Source: Gaertneriomyces semiglobifer (taxonomy: Eukaryota; Chytridiomycota; Chytridiomycetes; Spizellomycetales; Spizellomycetaceae). Taken from it: a DNA stretch of 64,000 nucleotides. The stretch lies in NCBI GenBank assembly GCA_025558075.1, contig JAHLKF010000020.1, positions 304,073 to 368,072 on the forward strand, given 5' to 3'. Below, one piece after another: positions 1 to 12,262 of the stretch. A model generated the notes under the pieces. It made no database searches, had not been told where the DNA came from, and was given only the letters and a program-made list of their open reading frames with translations. Position 1 is the first letter of the stretch. Every line of letters begins with the position of its first letter. The position numbers and the translations under genes are program-made.

Positions 1-3000
1 TTCTTGTTTCTCCTGCTCGCGTGCCCTTTCCATCTCTTCCACCGCATCTCTCGCATCAGACTCCATTTTTGTTACCATGCGTTCCACCTCTTCCAGAGAC
101 ATGCTTTTTTCATCACCTTCGCTCGGCTGCCATGACTTATAATCCATCTTTCCCATTGCGCGTGAGACAGTACTCTTGGCAGCACTGGCATCATCACCGT
201 TATTTGAGCCAGGAGTCTCAAGATCTTCCTCAAACAATGCCTTCGCCCCAGTCTGTAAAACGGATGCCACATTCTCAACTTCGTCGTTGTCCTCAGATGG
301 ATTAGACGCTGCATAGTCATAGTTTTCCCCTCCAGTGGTACTGATAGTGGTGCTGGCAAGACCAGAATGGGTGTCTCCATTCATTCGGCGCATAACGACG
401 TGATCAAGAGCCATTTTGCTGCGGCCACGCTCAACGACCTTTTCCTCAACGGAATTGCGGCACACAAATCTCCAAACCATCACACCATTCTCTTGCCCAA
501 TCCGGTGCGCTCTACATATGGCTTGTTCATCCACATGTGGATTAAAGTCTGGATCGTACAGTATAACACAATCGGCGCTTGCGAGGTTGATACCCTGCCC
601 GGCCGCGCGGGTGCTCAAGAGAAAGGCAAAGGCTGGGCTTCCTGGCGCGCTAAAGTAGTCAATCCGCTCCTGCCTTTGATGCAATGGGGTATTACCATCG
701 ATGACAGTATAAATATATCCCTCCAAGCGTATCATATCCTCTAAAATTTTCAAAGTTGCCACGCTCGTGGAGAAAATCAACGGTCGGTGATGTCGCTGGT
801 AAAGCACCCGCAAGAGCATACGCAATATGTTAGATTTCCCTCCGGCTTTTACTAAAAGCTCATGGCGATCTTTCAATGCCACGAAAGCATCTCTGTCCGG
901 CTCAACCCCGTCCACCAAATACGGATGATTGCAGACCTTCCTCAGTTCCATCAGAACGTTCATCATGCCCTTTTTTCGCCTTTGCGTTGAATCTGTTAAG
1001 AGCTTGTAATTCTTTGTTAGGATTGCCCTGTATATTTGCTTTTGGAGCGTCGTCATCGCAATGGGCAGAATAGTCTCAATTCGAGGCGGAATGTCCGTTT
1101 TCAGGACATCTTTCTTTTCGCGCCGAAGAAAGAACGGACGGATGGTCTCATGCAGTCGCTTGACGGATTCTGACGTGAGTGAACTCCCGTCAACTCCATA
1201 TGTGCGTTCCAATTCTTCGGCATTGAACTTGCCCCCATCGATGAAAGAAAGGACATTGAAAAGTTCTCTCAAATTATTCTGCATAGGAGTTCCCGTCAAA
1301 AGAATGGTCAATCCAACAAGGCCTCTAGCCTCAAAATCCTCTTTGAGAATTCGATATAGATTGGTATCGTCGTTCTTCAACCTATGGCCTTCATCGACAA
1401 TCAGCGTATGGTAACGTGGCCGTGCCTTGGCATCACGCGCTTTGGCTTTTCCGAGGCCTTCAATGAAGAGCTCTGGGTCGCGGCTAACCCATTCGTAACT
1501 CGTAACGACCACGTGGGCTTTCAGGCCTTTCGACAAATCGTTCGGATCACACAGTAGCTCGTAATCGCGAATGTATTCACGTTGGGCTTCCGTGGCTCCC
1601 GAATATGCAACAACGCGAAGCCCAGGCGCCCACTTTTGGAATTCGCGCTCCCAATTGGAGACAGTGCTCGCAGGAACAACAATGAGATGGGGATATATAC
1701 TGTGATCATGGTATAGAACCGAGAGAAAGGTGATGATTTGAATTGTTTTTCCAAGACCGGGCTGGTCAGCCAAGACACATGATTGTGAAAGAATGAAATT
1801 CGTGTAAAGCCAGCTGTAAAATATCTGGGAATAAGTGGCCGAACACGCAAGGGCATTGAATCCAATACTCACTTGACACCCTCGATCTGATACTCTTTCA
1901 ATTTCCCGCCATGGATACACTGAGGTTGGTCCGAAATCAAGGTCTTCATTACCTGGCCTGTTCCAAAGACGGTCGAAGCGCCGGAAGGACCTGGTTCCTT
2001 TGCCTCATCGAGGTCATCCACGAGAACAACGCTGCTTTCAGAAAGGGGCGTTCCGTCATCCGCCGCGTGGTCATGTGGTGCCGTTCGTGCGCGCAAGATA
2101 ATGTCCTCCTTTGCTGGGATCGGTCTAATCAACCCAGCCTTACTCTTGCGCTCGCGTTCCTCCCACCAGCCAATACTACTCAACGATTTCCATTTTTCCC
2201 ACGCACGAAGCGCCTGCACAAAATCGCCGTAGTCAGACTCAGACGGTGTCGGAAAGCGTTCCCAAGTGCAATCCTCGTATCCGCGCAATCGCCACTTGAC
2301 GAGAACCTGATCTACGCGCGACGGGTCGATGCATGTTGTGCTGGTTACATCTGCTTCGGATGTTGGTATACTGGAAGAGCGACGCGCCTTTTTTGCACGA
2401 GCCACGGCATACTTTGATAGTCTCCGGTGCTGCTTACGTTTTTTGGATTGCGAATTGGAGTAATCGTCATCGTAGTCCTCGTAGCCACCACGTATCGCGC
2501 CTCCATCGGGGTCTTCGCTAGAAGTTCCATCCGAACCCGATATAACATCAAGGCTAACCACATTATCTTCGCTGTCATCAACATCATCGTCCTCAGCATC
2601 AAAGGCCACGGACAAAATCTTGTCCACTTGGGACCATTCTGGAAGAATAATCGCTTCGACAGGGGCTGGGTAAGGCGGTGGAATTCCATGCGATTTGGCT
2701 CCAGCCTCCCACTGCTCCATGGCGTCTTTGACAGCCCGACGGAAGGACGACAGACGGTTCGCGTAATTTTGAGACAACCATCTTTCCGAGACCCACGCAA
2801 CGTCACGAAACGATGTTTCTTCAAACTTCACAAGATACTCGCGCTGCGGCTTGAGCGGTTTTGTTTCGGATGGAGACGGATCGCGGTATGTGAATATATT
2901 GGATAGCTTCCACGACGCAAGCGGGTAGAGTAAACAGTTTGTGCAGTTGAATGTGCGGAGAAAGAGTGACGGGCTACCCAGCTCGGACAGGTGGGCAAGA

Positions 3001-3782
3001 TACTTTGGAGGTTGATCGCGGAATCGGTTATGGTAGTCAATGGTAAGGCATCCGACATGGTATGATAGCCAGCAGCTTGTACAACGCAAAAGTGAGGATA
3101 GCTTGTCGGCAATTTCCGGGGCAACATCTGGTAAGTCGACCATCGGACGGGTTTCTTGTTGACAAGCGACACAGAATGCATCGTTTGCGTGTTTTTCCTT
3201 GGTACACATTTGGCAAAGAAACGCATATGTGGGCGTGAGACGAGAAATCGGATGCCGCGAATCAGTAATTGGCTCGAGAGTTTCGCAATAGGAAGAGTTG
3301 CGTGAAGTCCGCGCTAGCTTTTTCATGAGACAATCTCTATGATAAGCGACTGAGCACTTATAGCACTGGTAGTCTGGTCGGTTGTGATGAGTGCATCCCG
3401 AGTAAGGACATTGCTCCCATGGCGGGAGCCGAATTGGTTGCTCGCCACTTGGTTCGCTTTGTTCGGGAACGACTTCTTCCTGGGCTTCCTGTTGTTCCCC
3501 TGGAGCCTGCTCCTGAGCTTGTGTACTCTCCACAGTCAGCATCTCGCTCTGTTCCAGAACAGCTTTGTCCTGGGCTTCCTGTCGTTCCCCTGGAGCCTGC
3601 TCCCGAGCTTGTACACCGTCCGAAGTCAGCATCTCTCCCCCAGAAATGAAGTACCGGCTTCCAGAGAGAACAGCGCTGGAAGTATTCCCACAGGTAACAT
3701 ATCCATTTGAACGTGAAATGCGAAGCCAACCTGTCAGGATGTTATTGATAAACTCTACCAAACTCCGCGGAGCGTATCGCAA
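1..3782 (-). CDS. CHD/Mi-2 (Mit1-like) chromatin-remodelling ATPase, partial
   Basis: Snf2-family ATP-dependent nucleosome remodeller, cut by the left window edge. Exon 1873-3782 encodes an acidic/Gln-rich start, two Cys/His clusters of PHD type (bases about 2930-3420), a chromo-like segment (YLVKFEETSFRDVAWVSERW) and a second one (VLVKWRLRGYEDCTWE). An intron at 1814-1872 (GTGAGT...TTTACAG) joins it to 1-1813, which encodes the ATPase: motif I DQPGLGKT instead of the usual DEMGLGKT, motif II DEGH, then LTGTPMQNN, and the helicase C lobe with STRAAGQGINL and QAICRAHRIGQ. PHD plus chromo plus Snf2 with DEGH recalls fission yeast Mit1 of SHREC, a heterochromatin silencing complex; that comparison is from knowledge of the family. 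The frame is open to about 3838, but the first in-frame ATG is at 3632, so the true start or an upstream exon is unresolved. Confidence 0.85.
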
Positions 3783-3891
3783 GCCCTTTAAATATTTCGC
3801 ATTGCGGTGCGGGAAAACAATGGCTACGGACTATGTATTTCACAGAATATGGTGCTTCTAATGTTTGCAACAAAACAGATGATCACCAGTA

Positions 3892-6800
3892 CTATGAGCT
3901 GCTGTTGCTGCTACTTTCACCGAGAAGTTCGACAGCGTGTTTGCCGTCGCACCTAAAAAACTGTAAAGTCACCGGTGCCCGGGAGATCTTGAGCGGAAGC
4001 GCAAGAATTGCTTGGATATACTCTTGCAACTGCCCCACGCGGCCTTTTGCTGCAGCTTCGCTGACAAACATCATTTGGCCGGGTAGTTCCGGTATAATTC
4101 GCTTAGGTCCTTCAGTCCATGCCCCCGGCATGAAATGTTGCTCTCCTGAATCATCCGTGATTGCCTCAGGCTGTTGATGTTGCTGTAAGAGCTTGACCCG
4201 TACACCAGCCTCTTCCGGAAAATGGCCTATCAGCTGCATATGAAAATCAAAAAAGTCTTCGTACGTGTGTCGAATGGCATATCCTTCGTCGTCCGCAGCA
4301 AGCCCTACTGGGAATACTCGGACAGTGTATACGTAGTCCTTGCCAGTAGCTGAACGAAAGGTAGAAGATTCCCGAGTTGGTGGACGAAAAACACCCTCAA
4401 CTTGTGCTCGTCGAATGGGTTTGTTTACGCTACATGAAGTTGGGCTTGCTGTGTTAGATCGGCTTATACGCGTTTGCACTGGCAGAGCTTCTTTCGCGGA
4501 GGTAACGCTAGTGGCTTTTGACCCCGGGGTCGGCGTTTGAGGCTTGTCCCGTTGCGACGCTGCCACGGCTTCCGACTTGGGCGGAGACGGTGGCTTTGCG
4601 CTGCTGGAGCTCGGTCCCCCAAAAGCATTCTGCTGTGCTGCTACAATAAATGGATTACTTTGAAGTCGGACCGAGATTGGACGGGCTAGAGGCGGTGTCC
4701 TACCCGGAGAAATTACGGCGTTGCTGTTCGCAAGTGGAGACGCCGCTGTCCCGTCATTGCGAGCGGTGGCAGCGTTGTTGTGACCCACATTCACTACCTT
4801 CGGTGGGAGAGCTGGCAGTGGTGGGGCTTTCTTCTCCATTCCCGATGCCGCAACTTGGCTAGCCGGCTCTCTACCGCTCGAACCGTGGCCGAACCTGTCT
4901 CTCGTTCCGCCAAGCTGCCTGCCACCACCCATTTGTCGTATTGTTCCAGTGGACCTTTCCGGTTGGGCACGATCGGGAATCGGTGCAGCCATTCGCACCC
5001 CCGTTCCACTCTTCTGAAAGCTTTGCAACGCGTCACGGCCCAAGCCCCCTTCTTCATCCGGGACGTCCTCCTTCACCACTACCTCGTCTTCCGATATTTC
5101 ATCGGGAATTGCGACATGTGACGCTTCTTTTCCTTGCCTATGCCCCGGCGATGCTGGTCCAGTATCTGGGGTCGGCCCGGACGAATCTACCGTGGACGAC
5201 ATTGCTGTGGCGGGAGCGCCGCCCATGCTTTGACGATTCTTCTGTGCCATCCAAATCTTAGTCGCTTCCTTTAAAGCGTCAATCCAGCCGGACTGTGAAC
5301 TGATGCTGTCAAAGAGCAACATATACCGAGCATTGCCGACATGCGCGAGCTCAATGAGGTTCTCGCCCACTGAGAAAACCCCGTGTAAGGATCGTCATCT
5401 TGACTGCAACATACACTTGTATTTACCACTTACCTGTGGGGATGTTGACCATGATCACATCAAAAGGTATCATATCCATCAACTTCAATTTCTGATCTTT
5501 CGTGTCTTCTGAACCACCCAATGACTTCGAAAGGAGGACCATATCATTGAAAAGGAACAGCTCGCGTCGTGACCGATTACCGTCTGGCTTTAACAGTTCG
5601 ACTGATCCCGACTTCAGCAGATTTCGCCATGGTGCAACAATATTTACCTTCTATAAATTATTATATTGCAAGAGACAATTGCATTAGTACTCTTCGCCGT
5701 GAAAAAGAATCGCGCGGGAACACCGTTGAGGCACAAACCTACCGTGGTAAATCGGCCCTGCAGCTCTAGCATCCTCTGTACTGCTTCCGCTTGTCTCGCT
5801 CCCTCATTAACAATCGTTACGACCGTTTCGATTTTCAAGAAAGCTTTCTCTAGATTCGGAAAATCTATATGATCTGGCTCCGTGTTCTTGAGCAGCTCCC
5901 GTATCAACAGTGGGTATTTACAGATTCGTTGTACCGGTTTGATGAGATAGTTCGCAAGATTCAATGAGCGGCATTCAGGAAGTTGGGCGAGGGAGTCTAA
6001 ATACTTTGCCACGGACTTTGATTGACGTACAGATTGCAGTTTCATCAATGCGTATGGGTGGTTCCGGCAATACATCGTGTACATCTTGAGAAAGTCCGAC
6101 TATTCTCGAAATGAATATCCTTATACTCTCTTCAATGTTCCAGATCACAGAAAGTACTTACGACTCGGATGAATATGTCGCCAATCTGCTCTACCAAGGG
6201 ACCTTTGGAAATCCGATCTTCCAGCCATTTTACAAGCTGTTGGTTGACCGGGAGTAATTGCTCCACGTTGCTGAAGATGATAGACATGTCTTTAGGCTGG
6301 AGAATTTTCTGTGCCTTCAATTTGCTCATGTATACCTACACATCGTGCGATGCACGGTCAGTGCTTAGAAAAGCAAAGTGCACCGTACTTCTGACTGACT
6401 TACGTTGATGATGATTTCCAGATCAACGACGTAATCTTTCTCAGTTTCAAACATTTCCCGTATGACTTCCTGGCGTTGGATGTCTTTTTTTGTCAGACCC
6501 AATCGTTTTACTGTTTCGTCTCCTACCACTTCCACCCATCGCTTCTTGACTTCCATCGCACCGATATTAGTGATAATATTTTTTCCCGCGCTTGCTCCCA
6601 AGCTCATGGCTTTCAGGTCTCTTTTACCACGGAGCGAGCCAATGCGCTTGGGTGCTTCCTTCTGCCCCTTCTCCTCCTCGGTAATGGACCCAGCCGAAAT
6701 TGACGACAGCAAGGTCGCCGGTGGGGTGCTCACTTCTGATTTTGGACGGGCAAGCGCTTCCTTGATGTGATTCCCTATAGCAGCTTCCAATTCCTCCAAC

Positions 6801-7288
6801 CCTGTCCCAGATGTGCGTTTGGAATACCTTGGCATGGTTTTGTACTTATTCGCCCAGGATCGTTGTCCCGCTGCTGTGGTAGCGGGTTTCGCGGCATTTT
6901 CTGCACCATGGTCACTGCTGGGAGCGGGACGGGCTGGTGGTCGGCTCACACTAAGCCGCTTTTCGTCGCCCTCTTCTTCTTCACCTCCTCTGGTCTCTTC
7001 TAGGCCCTCCGTAAAGCACTCCTCCTCGGTCAGAATTTTTACGTACGACGCCGGAAACCAGCCCCAAATGCCGTTCTTCATCCCAAATAGCCACCCATTC
7101 TGTGGAGAGCTACGGGTCAGAGTGATAATATCATCTTCTTCAAGTAGGAGCTCTTCCATTCCGGTGGCGGGAAAGTCGTACAATGCTTTAGCGTACCTCG
7201 GAGAGCTTATGCTCGCCGACGATGCTGACATAGCGGAAAGCGGACGGGACGAGTTGATAGTACCAGACGACGTACGGTGGTCGTTCAT
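3892..7288 (-). CDS. SH3 - RhoGEF (DH-PH) - PX protein
   Basis: Probable guanine-nucleotide exchange factor for a Rho/Cdc42 GTPase acting at membranes. Five exons join in frame: 6404-7288, 6162-6335, 5743-6099, 5434-5650, 3892-5369 (1036 aa), all with GT-AG introns. SH3 domain at residues 31-86 (ALYDFPATGMEELLLEEDD ... WGWFPASYV). DH domain about 271-465, with EKDYVVDLEIIIN, YLIKPVQRICKYPLLIREL (the conserved CR3 helix) and a following helical segment. PH domain about 480-590 (LFLFNDMVLL; W in SGWIDALKEA). A 250-residue Ser/Pro/Ala-rich disordered linker follows, then a PX phosphoinositide-binding domain about 885-1020 (YVYTVRVFPVG ... IRHTYEDFFDFH). The ATG at 7288 is chosen because the frame upstream only offers non-ATG codons. 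Combines features of Cdc24 (DH-PH) and Bem1/Scd2 (SH3-PX) in one chain. The target GTPase is not visible. Confidence 0.85.
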
Positions 7289-7825
7289 GTTTATTATAAG
7301 CACAATCTCAGAGTGGCCACAAGATGCGAGCACCAAGGAAGGCTCGAAAGTGAACGCTGTAGGTCCGCTGAAATACTGTCCACTTGTGATCTCAGAATTG
7401 TTGTGGCGCAATCAAGCTCTTTTCTCAACAACTGCTGTTTCTGTAGAAGGACTGATCCAATGGCTACACTTTTCAAGACATAAACAACGAAGCCCATACT
7501 AAAAATGCGCCTAGAAGCATCCCCAACGCGCATCGTGTCGGTTAGGTAAGCATGCTTACCTCATTCCGCTCGCGCGTTTCCCGCCTGTTCACCAGTCATT
7601 GATCAGTGAATGCGACTGGGGACCTGCACTGGGGATGAATGCTTGACGTCAAAGGTTGTTATAATGAACCGGGCAGTTAAACCCACGTCACGCAAGTTGC
7701 TTTGTGAGAATTTCTTGAGGCATGATATAAAAGAGTGGGAAATGGGTTGGTCGATGAAGAGTGATTTCGCAAATTCAGTTTTGCATCGCCAGGTAGCTGG
7801 CAAAGCTTAGAGTAATCAGTTCACT
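7289..7825. promoter_or_regulatory. divergent intergenic region
   Basis: 537 bp between two divergently transcribed genes (the RhoGEF leftwards, the SFK1-like gene rightwards). It should hold both promoters. I see no coding potential and no recognisable element. Confidence 0.4.
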
Positions 7826-9070
7826 ATGGCGAAACATCGACTTGGTCTCGGCTACGGCTGGTTTCCCATGATTGCCGGGACAGTATGGCTTGTCATGGTG
7901 GCATGGCTGCTCATTCTATGGTTGAAAGATGGTTCGCCGCAATATAAGCAAGATGATGCAGATGTGGTGTACATCAGCGACGTTGGTGCGTAAATGACTT
8001 TCGCGGTGGTGATGGTGGTGTATGCATTCTAAGGTCATCCCATAGGGTCCATACACCTGCGTATTTTCCGAATTGGCAGTTGCATTACAGCTGGCTTTTT
8101 CATTCTTTCTCTTCTTACTGAATTTATCTTGCGTTCCCGGGACCGGCTTCCTGCTTTCCGCCAGTATCGAGAAACCCTTGACTCTATTTGCGCACTCGTC
8201 TTTGGCACATTGGCATCAATCTGTCTTATTCTTCTCACCTTTTACAATGCCGATCGACACAAGAAAACACATTGGGGTTTGACGTTAGGATTCATGATTT
8301 GCCTCTCCATCAGTTGCTTGTTCACCGCTGGAGAATACCAGAGACTTAGGAGAGATCATTTTCAAAAACGGGGTTTGAGAAGGAGTTTCATTTTGAAAGT
8401 GACTGTCATTGTGCTGTCAATATGTACGTGTGATATTGTTTGCTGCATCTCATCAACTCTACTCATACACCGACCTTGCGATTGGGTAGGCCTGGCCATC
8501 GCCATGATAGTGCTTATGTACACGTGCCGTAACTACTGGTCGGCCACCGAGCCTACAGGGCATTGCAATAGGGTCCATTCCGCCTCTGCAATATGTGAAT
8601 GGGTCATCGCGCTTCTGTTTGGAATTTACTTGTTCACATTGGTGATGGATTTACGCCCGTCGGCCTACACGGCGAGGTCAAGCACTGCGGCAATGGAAGC
8701 AGGTTACACTACCGGTGCCAATGCGCGATGGGCGCATCGCGATTCCGCAGGGACTTTGCCTGTGAGACAACCAGCATACGTCGCTGGAGGTCGATACGGG
8801 CCTGAAGGACTGTATACTCAACCAATGGTTGGCGGCTACCCTCAGGACGGCTACGGGAGAGGCCCTAGCGGATATCCTCAAGAGCCGTACGGAAGAGGCG
8901 TAGGTGGGTATTCATCTGCAGGCAGGGATGGCTACACGCGGAATGAATACCCTTCGGCCAGTTTTGCGCGGGACGGTTACGGAAGAGATGGATATGCGAC
9001 AGATGGTTACGCAAGAGAACCATATGTGCCGACGGCTGGCGAAGGATATAACAGTGCGGGATATTACTGA
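7826..9070 (+). CDS. SFK1/FRAG1/DRAM-family multi-pass membrane protein
   Basis: Two exons, 7826-7985 and 8034-9070, separated by a 48-bp intron (GTGCGT...TCTAAG), giving 398 aa. The first exon has the family's N-terminal membrane helix and the motif VVYISDVG. The second supplies five more hydrophobic segments, a short basic loop with LRSRDRLPAFRQYRET and the typical EYQRL after a transmembrane segment. The family includes yeast Sfk1, which helps organise PI4P/phospholipid asymmetry at the plasma membrane, and the animal DRAM and FRAG1/PGAP2 proteins. The last about 130 residues are a soluble Gly/Tyr-rich tail with repeats of the type YGRGPSGY / DGYGRDGY, presumably cytoplasmic and disordered. 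The start is the ATG just before the first helix. Confidence 0.8.
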
Positions 9071-9262
9071 GGACAAGCAAATCCACCTTACGGTGTTTTA
9101 GGTAGAATCGTTGACTATGGACGATTCATGGTTCCTGTACCGTGATTCTTCTTACAAATTGAAAAAGGACATGTGCTACAGTGGAGCTCCACTTCCATTC
9201 CAAATATGTGATGCATGTAGCTGGCCTAATGACACCCGACGACCATTCGCTCACTAGTTGCC

Positions 9263-12007
9263 CTAGTTGCCGTTAAACATTCTGGCGTAAAGCTTCTTTT
9301 CCGCCCTCTTCTTAGCGTCCGCGAGCCTCGTGACTTTGACAATTTCATTGGCAATCGCAGAGCTATTAGAGGGATCATGCTACAAAGGTGCGATGTTAGT
9401 TTTTGCGATCAGCTGTAGGAAATCATCCATAATACGTACTTCGGCAGCAGAAGCAAAAGTCCTCGTGGCTCCCGCAAAATCACCCAATCCTGTGAGAGCT
9501 TGTCCCAACCTAAAAAGCATTTTGGGATGGAATGGTGTACCTTCTAAACCCGCTGTACATGCTTCCTTTGCTCCGGCATAGTCTTGAATCTTCAAATACG
9601 CTGCAGCAAGGTTACTCCACAATGCAGTGCGCAACTCATCAATTTCAGACTCTTCACTCAAAGTAGCACCCCAGCATTCAGTGAGCAAAGTCAAGCCGCG
9701 ACGATAGTCGGCAATGGCATTAGTATACTCGGGCGAGTGACCGGTGAAATGCGCGTTGCCGCTTTTCCGGCATTCCTTCGCGTCAAGGATGCGCTCATGG
9801 AGGGGAGCCAAAGGCTCCACCGCGCGGAGGAAGCTGATCTCAAATCGAAGAACAGCATTAGGAGGGACGCGCGGTGGGTAACCAGCTTCACCGTAGGCTG
9901 CAACATCCAAGTGGTTAGCATGCCTTTTACAACGATATCAAGTTGCCACGTACCATATTCCGGGTCGCAAATCATAATAGCCTCCTCCCCTACCTTCATC
10001 GCTGCGAGTGCGATCTCCCAGGCAGGAATGACTTCATCTGTAATGACAGAATCGGTTAGAGCCCAAGGTCAGGACAAGTACGATTGAGGAAACACGTACC
10101 AACGCCCAGCGTAATAGTAAGAGGCGATCCCCGATCATGGCTGCAGTCAAATATTTCATTGGCAGTTTGGTGGAGATACCCTGTATAATGAACTACGGGC
10201 AGCTATTTAGCATCTGGACATAGTGAAGCGCAAGCGTGGCACCTGTACTCACCCTCAACCTTCCATTCGTGATTGGGATAAGCCCCATCACCTTCCTTGA
10301 TGACCTTTTTCTTGACCTTCTTGTCCTTCGTCAGGAATACGAACCCCAGTTCATCTTGTCCGTAATCAAAGGAAGGATCGTACAGCATTGGCGCTGGCGA
10401 TACTTCGGTTTCAGGCTGATGTTGCTGTTCCGTCTCCATATACTCTGGCACGTCCATCCAAGTTTTATTGGGGTCATGATCTCCGCTTAGCCTCAAGAGG
10501 CAATCCTGAAGGCTGTGGCTGTAGTGACCGCACCTGCAGCAAAGATGTTCTCGGCGTCGACGTTCCCACTCCTCCTTTGGGATGCCAAAACGACGAGGGT
10601 GCTCAGGAATTGTGACGTTCATATTGGCATATTCAGGTACGGACTCCCACGTCTTGCTGCCGTCATGGTCTCCGTAGAGGACACAGTCTTTGATGCCATG
10701 GGAGGGGTGACCACAACGAAGGCAGACTCCGAAATCCCGACGACGTTCCCACTCATCACGAGAAATGCTAAACGTTTTCCAACCCGGCAGGCGGTGTTGC
10801 CTACGCTCGTACCAGAGAGGCTTCTCCTTTTTCTCTGGTTGCTCAGCAAGTACTTCTGAGGCATGTTCCTGATCGGGAGCTTGGATGTCGCCTGGAATGT
10901 CTTGGGTTGGCGGATGGCAATCGTAATCCTTAAGATTTGCACCACCGTCAGCACTTTGTTGGTTGACGGCTCGATGCGCCTGCTGTTCGGCTGGTGCGGT
11001 GGATTTCTTTTTCCTCTTGGATGATTTTTTCTTTGTGGACGGATCAGCTGCATGACTCGATTGGGCCTGCAACGTCAAAGCTTGCAAGGTTGCCTCGTCG
11101 CGTTCTTCGTAATCACGAGTGTATAATGGCTGACCAGGGAGGAGCTCGCAAATTTCGATGGGCAAGTACGTCGGGCCGCTGGCTTTTTTGACAACCACCG
11201 TTGGCAAATGCGGGTACTTCAGCTCAACATTGTAACGCTCGGCAAAATACTCTCTCACAGATTTTTTTGCGTTTCCAATGTTGAGCAGTATAGAGTGGGA
11301 AGTACCAGGACCAATGGTGCTGACCGTGTACCGACGGCGGTACTCTGGGCGATGAGTAGTCTCAAACCGAAACATGCGAAGATGCTTTGTGAGCTCCACA
11401 CAATCATCTTCAGACCATGGACGGGATAGAAATTCTTGGCGGCTTGGGTAAATTCGACGAAGCACTTTGATTCCCTCTTCAAGAATAGGACCTGTCATCG
11501 CACATTCAGTTTTCCACGCATTCGCAAGGAATCAGATGGTGAACGTGGTAGCTACACCTACCAGCAGGCATGCAATCGTCGTCGGAAAGCACATGAATGT
11601 AGTTATTCGTGCTTTCTGGGTTCTTCTTCGCCTCCTCGTCATCGCCATCTCCAGCAGCGCATTGAACCTGTCGTTGCAGACTATGAAGACGTGCGGTGTT
11701 ACTTTCAACACGTTATTTGACGAAGGCGTATCCATACTCTTACTTACTTGAACAAACTGACTTGTGCTGCAAGATTCGCTTGTTCGTGGTAGTCGTCCTC
11801 ATCCATGGCGCCCGCTTCTACAATATCTATATCTCGGGCTCCAGCTAACTGTTGAGGTTCACCTTCGGGAGCAGCAGTCGAAGCTGTCTCATCATCTAGC
11901 TGAGACGACTCGCCGGTACCGACCAGATTGTTCCTAGGACTGTCGGGGACGTTGGCGTCCCATCCTTCGCCCAGGGCATACTTTAAAGCTTTCACGAGGA
12001 TGTCCAT
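9263..12007 (-). CDS. PAZ - tandem zinc knuckle - FKBP - TPR fusion protein
   Basis: Seven exons join in frame: 11748-12007, 11562-11701, 10253-11491, 10100-10180, 9954-10037, 9440-9897, 9263-9379 (792 aa). Residues about 171-256 are an Argonaute-type linker plus PAZ domain: LTKHLRMFRFETTH, VREYFAERYNVELKYPHLP and PTYLPIEICELLPGQ are close to the diagnostic PAZ strings. Residues 390-403 and 451-464 are two CX2CX4HX4C zinc knuckles, each inside a duplicated 45-residue module (EWERRR ... TWxxVPEY). An FKBP-type PPIase domain spans about 516-625 (FDCSHDRGSPLTITLG, VIPAWEIALAAMKVGEEA, YAYGEAGYPPRVPPNA), then a TPR domain about 640-760 and the usual FKBP C-terminus (LYARMF). PAZ, the knuckles and the first FKBP strand share the one large exon 10253-11491, so the fusion does not depend on splice guesses. 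PIWI and MID are absent. FKBP-TPR proteins (FKBP6, Shutdown, Tetrahymena Coi12p) are Hsp90 co-chaperones for loading Argonautes; a role in small-RNA loading is therefore inferred. First ATG is at 12007. Confidence 0.85.
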
Positions 12008-12262
12008 TCTGGCAAGTGACGATACGCTGACCACGACCTGCTTGCAGCACAATTGTAGCTGATTCCATTCGCGTGCGGGCGGTATCTTTTATATCTGCAA
12101 AAAGAACAGTTGTGCTGTCAAACCCTTGAGTTTTCCCATGGAGCTGTCAAAGGAACGCGCTTGACATCTGCCAAAATTTGTGACTCCTAAATGCAGAATT
12201 GGGATGCACAATAGGATATGGAATTTACGGTGGCCCCCGCGGCTTTAAAATGGTGTACAAAT